DNA of 64,000 nucleotides from Chondrinema litorale (GTDB taxonomy: Bacteria > Bacteroidota > Bacteroidia > Cytophagales > Flammeovirgaceae), in the NCBI RefSeq assembly GCF_026250525.1, contig NZ_CP111043.1:1415421-1479420 (forward strand). The letters run 5' to 3'. Positions 37,774-46,736 of this stretch are shown here, one piece after another (within the stretch, counting starts at the first letter, position 1; each line of letters begins with the position of its first letter). The translations under genes were made by a program, and so were the position numbers. The notes under the pieces are model-generated. The model worked only from the letters and a program-made list of their open reading frames with translations, made no database searches and was not told where the DNA came from.

Positions 37774-38374
37774 GCTTTATTTTTAACAATTTATCGAGTT
37801 CGATCAGATACTTAACAATTTCTTCTGTGGTCAGAGTCATATCTATCTCTGTAGCTTCTAAGGCTGATGTTGGCATGGTGTTAATAGTACTTTCTTCAGG
37901 ACTTTGCACTATTGTTAATCCTCCTCTATCTTTTATTTTTTTCATACCACGTGCTCCATCTTTATTTGCACCCGAAAGTAAAATACCAACTAACTTATCT
38001 CTATAAGCATAAGCAGCCGAATCTAATGTTATGTCAATCGAAGGTCTTGAATTATTGACCATTTCTTCTGTTGAAAGAGATATTGAATTACCAAGTTCTA
38101 TTGACATATGATAATTTGCAGGTGCGAGATATACACTTCCTCGCTTTATGCTCTCTTTATCAAATGGCTCTTGAACTTCTTTCGTACTTTTTATCGACAA
38201 AGCTTCAACAAATCCATTTCGAACGTGCTTTAAACGGTGCAGACACAAAAATATTGGCAAAGGAAAGTCCTTCGGTATACTTGAAAGAATTTTAGTAACA
38301 GGTTGAAAGCTTCCTGCCGAGCCACCTATCACTATCGCTTTATATTTTACATTTATATTCCTGTAACTAAACAT
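37760..38374 (-). CDS. cheB: Stand-alone CheB-type methylesterase
   Basis: A 204-aa protein-glutamate methylesterase domain without the usual N-terminal receiver domain. The catalytic triad is S19 (GGSAGS), H46 (CLHRLKH) and D139 (GANKDGARG). In chemotaxis CheB removes methyl groups from receptors. Without a receiver it cannot be switched by CheA in the usual way. No methyl-accepting protein, CheA or CheW is encoded nearby, so the substrate is unclear and might be the adjacent sensor. It lies 65 bp after cheR and overlaps the GAF gene. Confidence 0.9.
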   Translation of the reverse strand: MFSYRNINVKYKAIVIGGSAGSFQPVTKILSSIPKDFPLPIFLCLHRLKHVRNGFVEALSIKSTKEVQEPFDKESIKRGSVYLAPANYHMSIELGNSISLSTEEMVNNSRPSIDITLDSAAYAYRDKLVGILLSGANKDGARGMKKIKDRGGLTIVQSPEESTINTMPTSALEATEIDMTLTTEEIVKYLIELDKLLKIKHENI

Positions 38375-38439
38375 TTAAAACATCTTTGCCTTTTCTAAAT
38401 ACTCATTTTCAAAAACTAAAGGATACTTAATGATGTAAA

Positions 38440-39264
38440 CTATTCTTTCACTTTTTTGTAAATTTTCTCTTCATTGTTTATTACAATGAATTTATTTGCA
38501 ATGTCACACCAGATTAAAGACTCTTTAGAACCAATACATAGAAATCCATATTTAAAGAGACTTTCATGTAGAAGATATAACACATCATTTTGTAATGTCT
38601 GGTTAAAATAGATCATTACATTTCGGCAAAGTATTAAGTCAAATTTTGAAAAAACTTGTCCCTTAACTAAATCATGTTTCCTAAATGAAACATTACTCAG
38701 CAACTGCTTATTAAAATAATATTTCTCTTTATCTTCTGTAAAGTATTTGTCTAGCGTATACTTACCTTGATATCTTTCATAATTACTAGAATTTAAGTCT
38801 ATGTTTTTCTTGCTTACAGTAGCATCTTTTGCTCTGTTTATAATAGCAGAATCAATATCTGTAGCAATTGTGTGGGATTTATCTCTAACACCCATTTCTT
38901 CTAGCAAAATTTGCATAGAAAAAACTTCTTCTCCTGAAGAACACCCTGCATGCCAGATACTTAACTTATTATGATTAGATAAAATATTAGGTATAATCTC
39001 ATCTCTTAAAATTGTCCAGAAATCCGGGTCTCTAAACATCTCAGTCACATTTACAGTAACCTCTGAAACAAATTCGTCAAAAAATGATGGATTATGTGTT
39101 AGCCGTTCTACTAGTGCGTCTACAGAATCAAACTTATATAATTCCACAATCCTTTTAATACGACGTTTAAACGATGACATAGCATAGTTTTTAAAATCGT
39201 AGTCGTATTTTTCCTTTACAAGCTCGATAAGCTTCCTTAAATCTGCAATTTCTATGTCGTACAT
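38440..39264 (-). CDS. cheR: CheR-type protein-glutamate methyltransferase
   Basis: A 274-aa SAM-dependent methyltransferase. The N-terminal helical domain (about 1-75) has the basic patch FKRRIKRI. The catalytic domain has VTEMFRDPDFW (73-83), the SAM-binding motif HAGCSSGEE (105-113) and CRNVMIYF. It opens a minus-strand run of six genes, CheR, CheB, GAF, sensor phosphatase, SiaB-type and SiaC-type. As with CheB, no chemotaxis receptor or kinase is present. This suggests methylation control of another protein. Confidence 0.92.
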   Translation of the reverse strand: MYDIEIADLRKLIELVKEKYDYDFKNYAMSSFKRRIKRIVELYKFDSVDALVERLTHNPSFFDEFVSEVTVNVTEMFRDPDFWTILRDEIIPNILSNHNKLSIWHAGCSSGEEVFSMQILLEEMGVRDKSHTIATDIDSAIINRAKDATVSKKNIDLNSSNYERYQGKYTLDKYFTEDKEKYYFNKQLLSNVSFRKHDLVKGQVFSKFDLILCRNVMIYFNQTLQNDVLYLLHESLFKYGFLCIGSKESLIWCDIANKFIVINNEEKIYKKVKE

Positions 39265-39535
39265 ATATTTGCTAATTGAACAACAATTTTTTAATAAGGT
39301 AAAATGTAATTAAATATCTTAGCAATTTACTTATTGAACTTTAAGTATGTTGAGGCAAAAAATATTTAACTATTATCTCGGTAAAACCCGAGTTTTATAA
39401 TTACTTAGAGTATTTACGCTCAACACTCACGTTTGGTATTTCAGTAAAATTTTAATGTTCCTTTTTAAGAGAATACTTTATTTGGAACATATAAAATTAT
39501 TTAAAATGCACAAAAGATTTATCTATTTATAGATT

Positions 39536-40927
39536 ATGGTACATACAGAAAATGTAATAGAAAATAATGATACTATAATAGCACTGGCTACTCCTCCTGG
39601 TAAAGGCGCAATTGCTGTTTTAAGAGTTTCTGGTAAAGATGCTATCACTACTACAAATAAATTATTCCCCTCAAAAAACCTTGAAAAAGCAAAAACTCAT
39701 ACTATACACTATGGTACAATTGAGGAAGAAAACTCTCACATTATTGATGAAGTTTTGATATCTGTTTTTAAAGAACCAAGGTCGTATACTGGTGAAAATA
39801 CAGTTGAAATTTCATGTCATGGGTCTTCATATATCATAAAAAAAATAATTGAATTATTTCAAAAAAATAGCGTGAGATACGCTCAACCGGGAGAATTTAC
39901 CAAAAGAGCCTTTATGCACGGTAAACTTGACTTGGCTCAAGCAGAAGCCGTTGCTGATTTAATTTCATCTGAAACTGAAGCTGCACACCAAACAGCAGTA
40001 AAACAAATTCGTGGAGGTTTTTCAGAAGAGATAAAAGAATTAAGAGATAAGCTTATACATTTTGCTTCAATGATTGAACTTGAATTGGATTTTTCTGAAG
40101 AAGATGTAGAATTTGCAGATAGAGATCAGTTAAAATCCCTCATTAATGAGATTAAAATAATTGTAGAAAGGCTCATAAATTCTTTTTCCGTTGGCAATGT
40201 AATAAAAAATGGAATTCCTACAGTTATTGCTGGAAAACCTAATGCTGGGAAATCTACTTTACTGAATGCCTTGCTTAAAGAAGAAAAAGCCATAGTTTCT
40301 GACATTCCTGGAACTACGAGAGATTTTATTGAAGATGAGATAGTAATTGGAGGATATAACTTTAGATTTACTGATACAGCCGGTTTGAGAGAAACTCAAG
40401 ATAAGGTAGAAGCTATTGGAGTACAACGTACTTACGAGAAAATGAAAAAAGCTTCACTAATCATGTATTTATTTGATATCTCAATAACTCCTCTAAAGGA
40501 TTTAAAAGAAGAAATTAAACTGCTTGAGGAATTAAGCACTCCATATATTTTAATAGCTAACAAGATAGATTTAATGGAGAATCATCAATTGCCAGAAGAG
40601 CTTGCTTCAATTCCTCATTTAATAAGTATTTCTGCTCAAAACAAAGAAAATATTGAATCACTAACACAGGAGATTCTACATCTTGTTAACCTAGATTCTT
40701 TTAAAAGTGGAGATACAATTGTAACTAATGCTCGACATTACGAAAGTTTATCAAATACTTTAAAATCTTTAAATGATGTATTAACTGCAATTGATTCTGG
40801 TGTAAGTGGCGATTTTCTGGCTTTAGATATTAGACAAGCTCTATATCATCTTGGTGAAATAACCGGAGAAATCACAACAGATGATTTGCTAGAGAATATC
40901 TTCAGTAAGTTTTGTATCGGAAAGTAA
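39536..40927 (+). CDS. mnmE: tRNA modification GTPase MnmE
   Basis: With MnmG it forms the carboxymethylaminomethyl group on wobble uridine 34 of certain tRNAs. The 463-aa protein has an N-terminal formyl-THF-binding domain (about 1-125), a helical domain, an inserted G domain (GKPNAGKS at about 230; DTAGLRET; NKID), and the C-terminal CIGK motif whose Cys is needed for modification. The length is normal. mnmG is not adjacent. It diverges from cheR across a 271-bp region with no exact promoter consensus. Confidence 0.95.
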   Translation: MVHTENVIENNDTIIALATPPGKGAIAVLRVSGKDAITTTNKLFPSKNLEKAKTHTIHYGTIEEENSHIIDEVLISVFKEPRSYTGENTVEISCHGSSYIIKKIIELFQKNSVRYAQPGEFTKRAFMHGKLDLAQAEAVADLISSETEAAHQTAVKQIRGGFSEEIKELRDKLIHFASMIELELDFSEEDVEFADRDQLKSLINEIKIIVERLINSFSVGNVIKNGIPTVIAGKPNAGKSTLLNALLKEEKAIVSDIPGTTRDFIEDEIVIGGYNFRFTDTAGLRETQDKVEAIGVQRTYEKMKKASLIMYLFDISITPLKDLKEEIKLLEELSTPYILIANKIDLMENHQLPEELASIPHLISISAQNKENIESLTQEILHLVNLDSFKSGDTIVTNARHYESLSNTLKSLNDVLTAIDSGVSGDFLALDIRQALYHLGEITGEITTDDLLENIFSKFCIGK

Positions 40928-40948
40928 TTTTTGAAATTATTGATTCAG

Positions 40949-40972
40949 AGAGGCTTATTTAGCCTCTTTTTT
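40949..40972. terminator. Terminator between mnmE and the histidine phosphatase gene
   Basis: AGAGGC (40949-40954) pairs with GCCTCT (40962-40967), followed by a T run. It lies about 20 bp after the mnmE stop. It is short but well placed between converging genes. Confidence 0.7.
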
Positions 40973-41688
40973 CATTCATCTAGCCTTGCCAGAATATTAA
41001 CTGCTGTATAAGAACTTCCTCCTTTTCTAACTGTATCCCAACCCAATCTTTTAAGGTATTTAGCAACATACTTGTTGTGTAAACCATGAGCCACAACAAT
41101 TACAAGTTGCTCTTTGTCTGCTTCTTCTGCTAAAAATTCAGCATTGCTTTTTGCCCTTTTCCGAGCCTCTTTAAAGTTTTCAATCCCTTTATCATTTAAG
41201 CCTAAAAACCACAAACCTCTTGATACTGTTAACCAAACACTCAGCGGCATTTTTATATTAAAAAAAGGAAAAATCTTTCTCTCAAACTCTCTAAAGCGGT
41301 CATTTTCAATCATATCATAGCGATCTGCAAAAATTCTTGATGCAGTATTTACAGCTCTTGGAATATTACTATGATATACCTTATTCTCCTTAAAATCTTC
41401 AGGACAAACTGGCAATGGGGTAAAAGCTAAAACACCAACACTATCGTACATTTTAACAAAAAGCTTAGCTCCTTCCCTATTTCGCCAACCTTTTTTACTC
41501 ACATCTGGCTGGCCATGTCTAATGAGAATAATTTGATTATATATTTTGGTTGAATCACGATAAGGAATAATACAAGAATCTAATGATTGATTTTTATAGT
41601 ATTCTCTGAGACCTTCGAGTTCTTTATGATTTTGGGCAGTACTCTGAGTACTCATAAACACTAGAATCAGATACAAAAACTTTTTCAA
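40972..41688 (-). CDS. Histidine phosphatase family protein, exported
   Basis: A 238-aa phosphoglycerate-mutase-like phosphatase with a signal peptide (about 1-19, ending STAQ). The catalytic RHG motif is R57-H58-G59 (LIRHGQP). The second His is H201 (VVAHGLHN), and an acidic proton donor is likely within FREFERK (133-138). It would act in the periplasm on an unknown phosphoester. The long helical insert (about 140-175, MPLSVWLTVSRGLWFLGL) could contact the membrane. It is monocistronic. Confidence 0.85.
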   Translation of the reverse strand: MKKFLYLILVFMSTQSTAQNHKELEGLREYYKNQSLDSCIIPYRDSTKIYNQIILIRHGQPDVSKKGWRNREGAKLFVKMYDSVGVLAFTPLPVCPEDFKENKVYHSNIPRAVNTASRIFADRYDMIENDRFREFERKIFPFFNIKMPLSVWLTVSRGLWFLGLNDKGIENFKEARKRAKSNAEFLAEEADKEQLVIVVAHGLHNKYVAKYLKRLGWDTVRKGGSSYTAVNILARLDE

Positions 41689-41926
41689 TAGCTAATTTTT
41701 AATTAATAAAATCCAAAAATCAATAATTAACAAATGTATGTAGCACAGTTAACTTAACCAGCTTATCTACCAAATTTTAGCATTTAAATTAATTATTAAA
41801 GCGATGTAAAAGCTATAAACAGGAATAGAGATTCTTGGAAAAAGGCAATAAACTAAAAAAATATAAACTCAGATTAAATGAATTTGTTAATCTCTAAAAC
41901 CAGTTTATGAAGTTAAATTTTCAACT

Positions 41927-42922
41927 ATGACTAAAATCAATCTGATTATAATTTTCATTTTCACACCGCTTTTAATCTATGCTCAAAAAGAAAATCTCCA
42001 AAATTTAGAAATCGATTTGAGTAATTATGAATATCCATACAAAGTCTCTTTTATTGATTTGGATATTCAGAAACAAAAGTTAAAAATGGCTTACATGGAT
42101 GTAAAACCATCCAATTACAATAACAAAAACATATTATTACTGCATGGTAAAAACTTTAATGGAGCTTATTGGAGAGAAACCATTAAGGCGCTTACTGAGA
42201 AAGGCTATAGAGTAATTGCTCCCGATCAAATCGGATTTGGTAAATCTTCTAAGCCAGAAAACTTTCAATATAGCTTCCAACAACTAGCGCAAAATACCAA
42301 AGCTATTCTAGATGAACTTGGCATAACAAAAACTGCCGTATTAGGACACTCTATGGGAGGAATGCTTGCCACCAGATTTGCTTTAATGTATCCAGATGTT
42401 ACTGAAAAATTGATTCTTGAAAACCCTATCGGTTTAGAAGATTACAAAGTAGTAGTACCTTACAAACCAATTGAATGGTGGTATAATAATGAGTTGAAAA
42501 AAGATTATGAATCCATCAAGAAATATCAACTTGAGAGCTACTACGATAACAAATGGGATACAGCATATGACGAATGGGTAAACCTCTTAGCAGGCTGGAC
42601 ACTAAATGATAACTATGAAGTTGTTGCTTGGAACGCTGCACTCACATATGATATGATTTTTACTCAACCTGTTGTTTATGAGTTTAAAAACATCAAATCT
42701 CCAACTTTATTAATAATTGGAACCAGAGATAGAACTGCACTAGGAAAACCTTTAGTAGATGAAGATACCCGAAAAAAGATGGGCTTGTATTATGAGTTAG
42801 GTAAAAAAACACAAGCAAAAATTCCTAATGCTAAACTTGTTGAAATTGAAAATATCGGGCACTTACCACATATCGAATCTTTCGATAAATTTATTAATCC
42901 CCTTTTAGATTTTCTAAAATAA
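41927..42922 (+). CDS. Secreted alpha/beta hydrolase
   Basis: A 331-aa hydrolase with a signal peptide (about 1-20, ending IYAQ). The nucleophile elbow is GHSMGG with S142, the acid is D268 (IGTRDRT) and the base H312 (NIGHLPHIE), a complete triad. The oxyanion region is LLHGKNFNG. The cap insert (about 170-235) is rich in Trp and Tyr. The fold covers esterases, C-C hydrolases and haloalkane dehalogenases, so the substrate cannot be given. It is a single gene followed by a large hairpin. Confidence 0.87.
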   Translation: MTKINLIIIFIFTPLLIYAQKENLQNLEIDLSNYEYPYKVSFIDLDIQKQKLKMAYMDVKPSNYNNKNILLLHGKNFNGAYWRETIKALTEKGYRVIAPDQIGFGKSSKPENFQYSFQQLAQNTKAILDELGITKTAVLGHSMGGMLATRFALMYPDVTEKLILENPIGLEDYKVVVPYKPIEWWYNNELKKDYESIKKYQLESYYDNKWDTAYDEWVNLLAGWTLNDNYEVVAWNAALTYDMIFTQPVVYEFKNIKSPTLLIIGTRDRTALGKPLVDEDTRKKMGLYYELGKKTQAKIPNAKLVEIENIGHLPHIESFDKFINPLLDFLK

Positions 42923-42931
42923 AGAATCTCA

Positions 42932-42971
42932 TTTCTTGCTCAACGAGCTTAATTATTTGTTGAGCAAGAAA
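42932..42971. terminator. Bidirectional terminator, 13-bp stem
   Basis: TTTCTTGCTCAAC (42932-42944) pairs perfectly with GTTGAGCAAGAAA (42959-42971). It lies between the converging hydrolase and VOC genes, 7 bp before the VOC stop. Confidence 0.8.
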
Positions 42972-42977
42972 TTACTT

Positions 42978-43370
42978 TTAAACATGCTTGTTTAACTTCT
43001 CTGCTCTTTGGCATAATTGCAAAGGCAATCCCCAAGGATCTCTAAGCATAGCTATGTGAGTACCATCTTCTTTTTTCATCTCTTCTACAAAGCTTGCTCC
43101 TGCATTTAACAATCTATTTTTATCAGCCTCAGTGTTTTCAGACTCAAATGCAAAGTGAAAAACCAACTGATGCTTTTTTGAGAAATCTGTTATCTCAAAC
43201 TCGGGTCTGTAATACAACTCACAAACAACTCTACCAGTAGAATCTGCCAAAAACATCATATATGGATGTTCTTTTAACTCCCACACTACTTTTAAGTCTA
43301 AATGCTCACAATACCAATCTCTCACCTCGTGTGGATTTTTTACATTAATAGCGAAGTGTTCAAAAATCAT
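42978..43370 (-). CDS. VOC (glyoxalase/dioxygenase superfamily) protein
   Basis: A 130-aa protein with the paired beta-alpha-beta-beta-beta fold of the vicinal-oxygen-chelate family. It has FEHFAINVKNP at the start with the likely metal ligand His5, a second-half strand HQLVFHFAFE, and RDPWGLPLQLCQ near the end, a family hallmark. It could be a glyoxalase-like or resistance-type lyase; the substrate is not evident. It lies 20 bp after the AraC gene and is probably in one unit with it. Confidence 0.85.
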   Translation of the reverse strand: MIFEHFAINVKNPHEVRDWYCEHLDLKVVWELKEHPYMMFLADSTGRVVCELYYRPEFEITDFSKKHQLVFHFAFESENTEADKNRLLNAGASFVEEMKKEDGTHIAMLRDPWGLPLQLCQRAEKLNKHV

Positions 43371-43390
43371 CTATATCTTATTTTTTATTT

Positions 43391-44230
43391 CTAAAAACTT
43401 TTAATTTCTCGCAGTCGCTTACCTGACTTGCTTTTTACAAACTTATAAACATGGCTCTCATCTACAAAGCCAAATTCAGAAGCGATTTGTTTCATACCGA
43501 TTTTACCAAATTTAATTCTTTGTTCAATTAATCGGTACCTGTATTCACTTATATATTCTCTTAAGCTATTCCCTACTTTATCTTTAAATAAAATACCGAT
43601 GTAATTAGGCGAGTAATGAAAATGATTAGCCAGATTCTTTATAGTCAATTTTTGAGGATCATAAATATTAAGCTCAATATATTCTAAAATTTCTTCGGCA
43701 ATACCGTTATGTTCTTTAAGCTTATGTTTATGAATTACCCCATTTTTATTCCGTTTAATCAATAAAATTATTACAGTAAATAGCTGAAAGATTACTTTTT
43801 CATTAAGCAGTTTTTTTGTACTGTATTCAGTTACAATCATATCCATGAGTTGCAATACCAGCTTTTGATCAGCTTCATTTTGCAGCAAATTCCCTTTTTT
43901 CCTTTCAGAATTATAAAGCAATTGATCTATATCTCGATTCCAATGGTCGGGCATAGGTAATTCATTTGTTGTAGTAATATACAACTTAGTGAATTTGAAA
44001 TAAATAAATCGAGACCTCCTACTTATTTCAAACTCATGCATATCTTCTGGCCCCAACAAAAACAGATCACCTTTTTTGTAAGGAAACTTTACATTATTTA
44101 GATGATGGAGCCCACTGCCTTTGGCAATATAGATTAGCTCAAAATGATTGTGATTATGTATTGGATCTGCCCATTCATCTCTTTCAAAATCAGAAACAAT
44201 AAGACTGTCAAACTGCTTATACCTTTTCAT
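43391..44230 (-). CDS. AraC family transcriptional regulator
   Basis: A 279-aa regulator with an N-terminal cupin-type sensing domain (about 1-100, containing HNHNHFELIYIAKGSG and GDLFLLGPEDMHEF) and a C-terminal double helix-turn-helix (about 180-279, ending YKFVKSKSGKRLREIKSF). It is divergent from the doxX-SDR-MFS-AKR-MBL cluster, which makes that cluster its most likely target. The VOC gene lies downstream in the same direction. Its inducer is unknown. Confidence 0.9.
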   Translation of the reverse strand: MKRYKQFDSLIVSDFERDEWADPIHNHNHFELIYIAKGSGLHHLNNVKFPYKKGDLFLLGPEDMHEFEISRRSRFIYFKFTKLYITTTNELPMPDHWNRDIDQLLYNSERKKGNLLQNEADQKLVLQLMDMIVTEYSTKKLLNEKVIFQLFTVIILLIKRNKNGVIHKHKLKEHNGIAEEILEYIELNIYDPQKLTIKNLANHFHYSPNYIGILFKDKVGNSLREYISEYRYRLIEQRIKFGKIGMKQIASEFGFVDESHVYKFVKSKSGKRLREIKSF

Positions 44231-44317
44231 AGTCTGTTTTTACCTAATAATCATAGAAATATACAAGAACTATATAGGAATGGTTCTGTTTAATTGTTGA
44301 AACATATATTAGAAGTA

Positions 44318-44708
44318 ATGCAGAAAGAGAATTTAGCCTACTTACTAGCAAGACTACCGATTGGTTTTAGCTTTTTAGGTTAGAATACCAAAGCTGTCTA
44401 GTTTTGCAGGAGGAATGGCAGAATCATTTAGTTCAAGTATTTTACCAAATGGTTTTGTGTTAGGTTTCGCCTATATTTTACCCTTTGTAGAGTTACTATT
44501 AGGCATTTTGTTAATAAGTGGAATTGCAATGAGGAAAACCACAATAGCAGGCACCTGCCTAATTTGTATCTTAATTTTTGGTTCTAGCATTCAAGAAAAC
44601 TGGTCTGCTATTTCTATCCAAATGTTTTATGGCTTATATCTTTCTATACTTTACTTATTTGCAGAGCACAACGGATATTCAATTACTAATAACCAAAAAA
44701 CAATTTAA
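44318..44708 (+). pseudogene. DoxX-family membrane protein gene with an internal frameshift
   Basis: The frame from ATG 44318 reads MQKENLAYLLARLPIGFSFLG and stops at 44381-44383. One frame over, RIPKLSSFAGGMAESF continues without break to 44708. In DoxX relatives as I recall them these two pieces are joined by about four residues (GHGLVRIPKL). The missing residues and frame change fit an 11-nt deletion near 44380. The remaining 97-aa ORF from ATG 44415 keeps about three membrane segments but lacks the N-terminal helix. It is the first gene of the AraC-linked cluster. It is probably inactive unless the truncated form is used. Confidence 0.75.
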
Positions 44709-44711
44709 GAA

Positions 44712-45506
44712 ATGGACTTAAAAATTAAAGATAAAAAAGCATTAGTTACTGGATCAACTGCTGGTATAGGTTATGCCACTGCAAAATTATTAGCAGCAGA
44801 AGGTGCTGCAGTTATTATAAATGGCAGAAAGCAAGAAGATGTTGACAAAGTGGTAGAAACCATCAAAAATGAAACTAATAACCCTAAAGTAAGTGGAATT
44901 GCGGCTGATTTTTCAAAAAAAGCAGACATAGATAATTTACTCAAACAAATTCCTGAAGTGGATATACTCATCAATAATGTGGGTATATATAATCAAGTCC
45001 CTTTCGAGAAAATAACCGACGATGAGTGGTTTGAGATGTTTGATATAAATGTTATGAGTGGCGTAAGACTAGCCAGACATTATTTCCCAAAAATGTTAGC
45101 TAAAAATGAAGGTAGAGTTATCTTTATTTCTAGTGAATCTAGCCAAAACATCCCTACCGAAATGGTGCATTATGGTATGAGCAAAACAGCCCAATTATCT
45201 ATTTCTAGAGGATTAGCAAGATTATCTAAAGGCACAAATGTTACTGTAAACTCTGTATTGCCAGGTCCTACATGGAGTAGATCAAACGAAAATGGCATGA
45301 AAGAACTAGCTGCTGAAACTAACCAAAGTGTAGAAGATGTAGTAGACGAATTCTTTAAAAACAGAAGGCCTACTTCTTTAATACAAAGGTTTGCCGATAA
45401 TGAAGAGGTAGCTAATATGATTGCTTATATATCAAGTCCACTTTCTTCTGCAACAAATGGTGCAGCTTTAAGAGTGGATGGTGGTGTTGTGAATTCGATT
45501 ATCTAA
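44712..45506 (+). CDS. SDR family oxidoreductase
   Basis: A 264-aa short-chain dehydrogenase/reductase. The cofactor motif is TGSTAGIG (13-20), the NNVG motif is at 88-91, and the active site is S141, Y154 and K158 (HYGMSK). The C-terminus has the common NGAALRVDGG. Asn37-Gly38-Arg39 after strand 2 favours NADP(H). The substrate is unknown. It starts 3 bp after the doxX remnant and is followed by the MFS gene, so it is part of a plus-strand operon likely under AraC control. Confidence 0.9.
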   Translation: MDLKIKDKKALVTGSTAGIGYATAKLLAAEGAAVIINGRKQEDVDKVVETIKNETNNPKVSGIAADFSKKADIDNLLKQIPEVDILINNVGIYNQVPFEKITDDEWFEMFDINVMSGVRLARHYFPKMLAKNEGRVIFISSESSQNIPTEMVHYGMSKTAQLSISRGLARLSKGTNVTVNSVLPGPTWSRSNENGMKELAAETNQSVEDVVDEFFKNRRPTSLIQRFADNEEVANMIAYISSPLSSATNGAALRVDGGVVNSII

Positions 45507-45556
45507 TTTCGCACAAAATAAGATAATATAATTTTCAACCACTCTAACATAAACCT

Positions 45557-46729
45557 ATGAAGAAAGCATTGATAGCTTTAGCTATTGGTGGATTTGGTAT
45601 TGGCATGACCGAATTCGTTATTATGGGAATACTACCTGATGTTGCAGCAGCATTAAATATCACAATTCCTCAATCTGGTCATTTTATTTCGGCTTATGCA
45701 TTGGGGGTAGTTGTAGGAGCTCCCTTACTCACAGGTATTGGTGGTAAATGGCCAGCACATAAGGTATTACTACTATTAATGGTTTGGTTTACTGTTTTTA
45801 ATACCCTTTCTGCTTTTGCCAATAGTTATTTTACACTATTGATTGCCAGATTTTTATCTGGTTTTCCTCATGGAGCTTTCTTCGGCATTGGTGCAGTAGT
45901 AGCTAGCAAATTAGCAAAACCAGGTAAAGAGCCTCAGGCTATTGCTACTATGTTTACCGGCTTAACTATTGCCAACGTAATAGGTGTTCCTTTAGGCACA
46001 TATTTCGGTCATGAGTTTAGTTGGAACATCGCTTTTTACATGGTGGGTGTTATAGGAGTTTTAGCTGTTTTAGGCATAAAGTTCTGGATGCCAGAATTAG
46101 CGCCTTCTTCTGTAGGTGGTTTTAAACAAGATTTAAAAATCCTGAAACGACTTGAGCTTTGGATGGTTATACTACTAACAACCATTGGTACAGGAGGTTT
46201 TTTCGCATGGTATAGTTACATAGCTCCGCTCATAACAGATGTGGCTGGCCATCCAGAAAGAGTAGTAAGCTACGCAATGATTCTCGCAGGTTTAGGTATG
46301 TCAGTTGGCAATTTACTTGGAGCAAGGTTAGCTAATAAATTTTCTCCTATCAATGCAGTAATACTTACGCTGGTCTTAATGTCGGCAATGCTTATTGCAA
46401 ATACATTTATTGCATACGACAAGATTGGGGTAATGGTAATGACATTTTTAATTGGGGTAATTTCTTTCTGTGTAACTACGCCAATTCAAATGACGATGAT
46501 TAACTCTGCTAAAGGTTCCGAAATGCTCGGTTCTTCTATGAATCAAAGTGCTTTTAACATGGGTAACGCTTCAGGAGCTTACTTAGCAGGTTTGCCAATT
46601 GCACTTGGTTACGGATTTACATCAGCAGATTTAGTAGGAGCAATAATGGCAGCTTCTGGTATTCTTATCGCTTTTGCAATTATTTATATCAGAAAAAGAA
46701 AAGTAAATATAGCAACAGTAAACTCATAA
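45557..46729 (+). CDS. MFS transporter (DHA1/AraJ-like efflux)
   Basis: A 390-aa inner-membrane protein with about 12 membrane segments. The start (FGIGMTEFVIMGILPDVA) and the second-half motif (PIQMTMINSAKG) are typical of AraJ/PbuE-type drug:H+ antiporters, which export sugars, purines or drugs. The exported compound is unknown. It lies 50 bp after the SDR gene and 7 bp before the aldo/keto reductase gene, pointing to co-transcription and a detoxification theme. Confidence 0.9.
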   Translation: MKKALIALAIGGFGIGMTEFVIMGILPDVAAALNITIPQSGHFISAYALGVVVGAPLLTGIGGKWPAHKVLLLLMVWFTVFNTLSAFANSYFTLLIARFLSGFPHGAFFGIGAVVASKLAKPGKEPQAIATMFTGLTIANVIGVPLGTYFGHEFSWNIAFYMVGVIGVLAVLGIKFWMPELAPSSVGGFKQDLKILKRLELWMVILLTTIGTGGFFAWYSYIAPLITDVAGHPERVVSYAMILAGLGMSVGNLLGARLANKFSPINAVILTLVLMSAMLIANTFIAYDKIGVMVMTFLIGVISFCVTTPIQMTMINSAKGSEMLGSSMNQSAFNMGNASGAYLAGLPIALGYGFTSADLVGAIMAASGILIAFAIIYIRKRKVNIATVNS

Positions 46730-46736
46730 ATAGATC

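Noticed and set aside
44403..44417. Shine-Dalgarno-like AGGAGGA before ATG 44415 as evidence for an intact short gene
   Set aside because: It sits too close to the ATG. The same bases encode the AGGM residues of the DoxX protein in frame with conserved sequence further upstream, so a frameshift explains it better.
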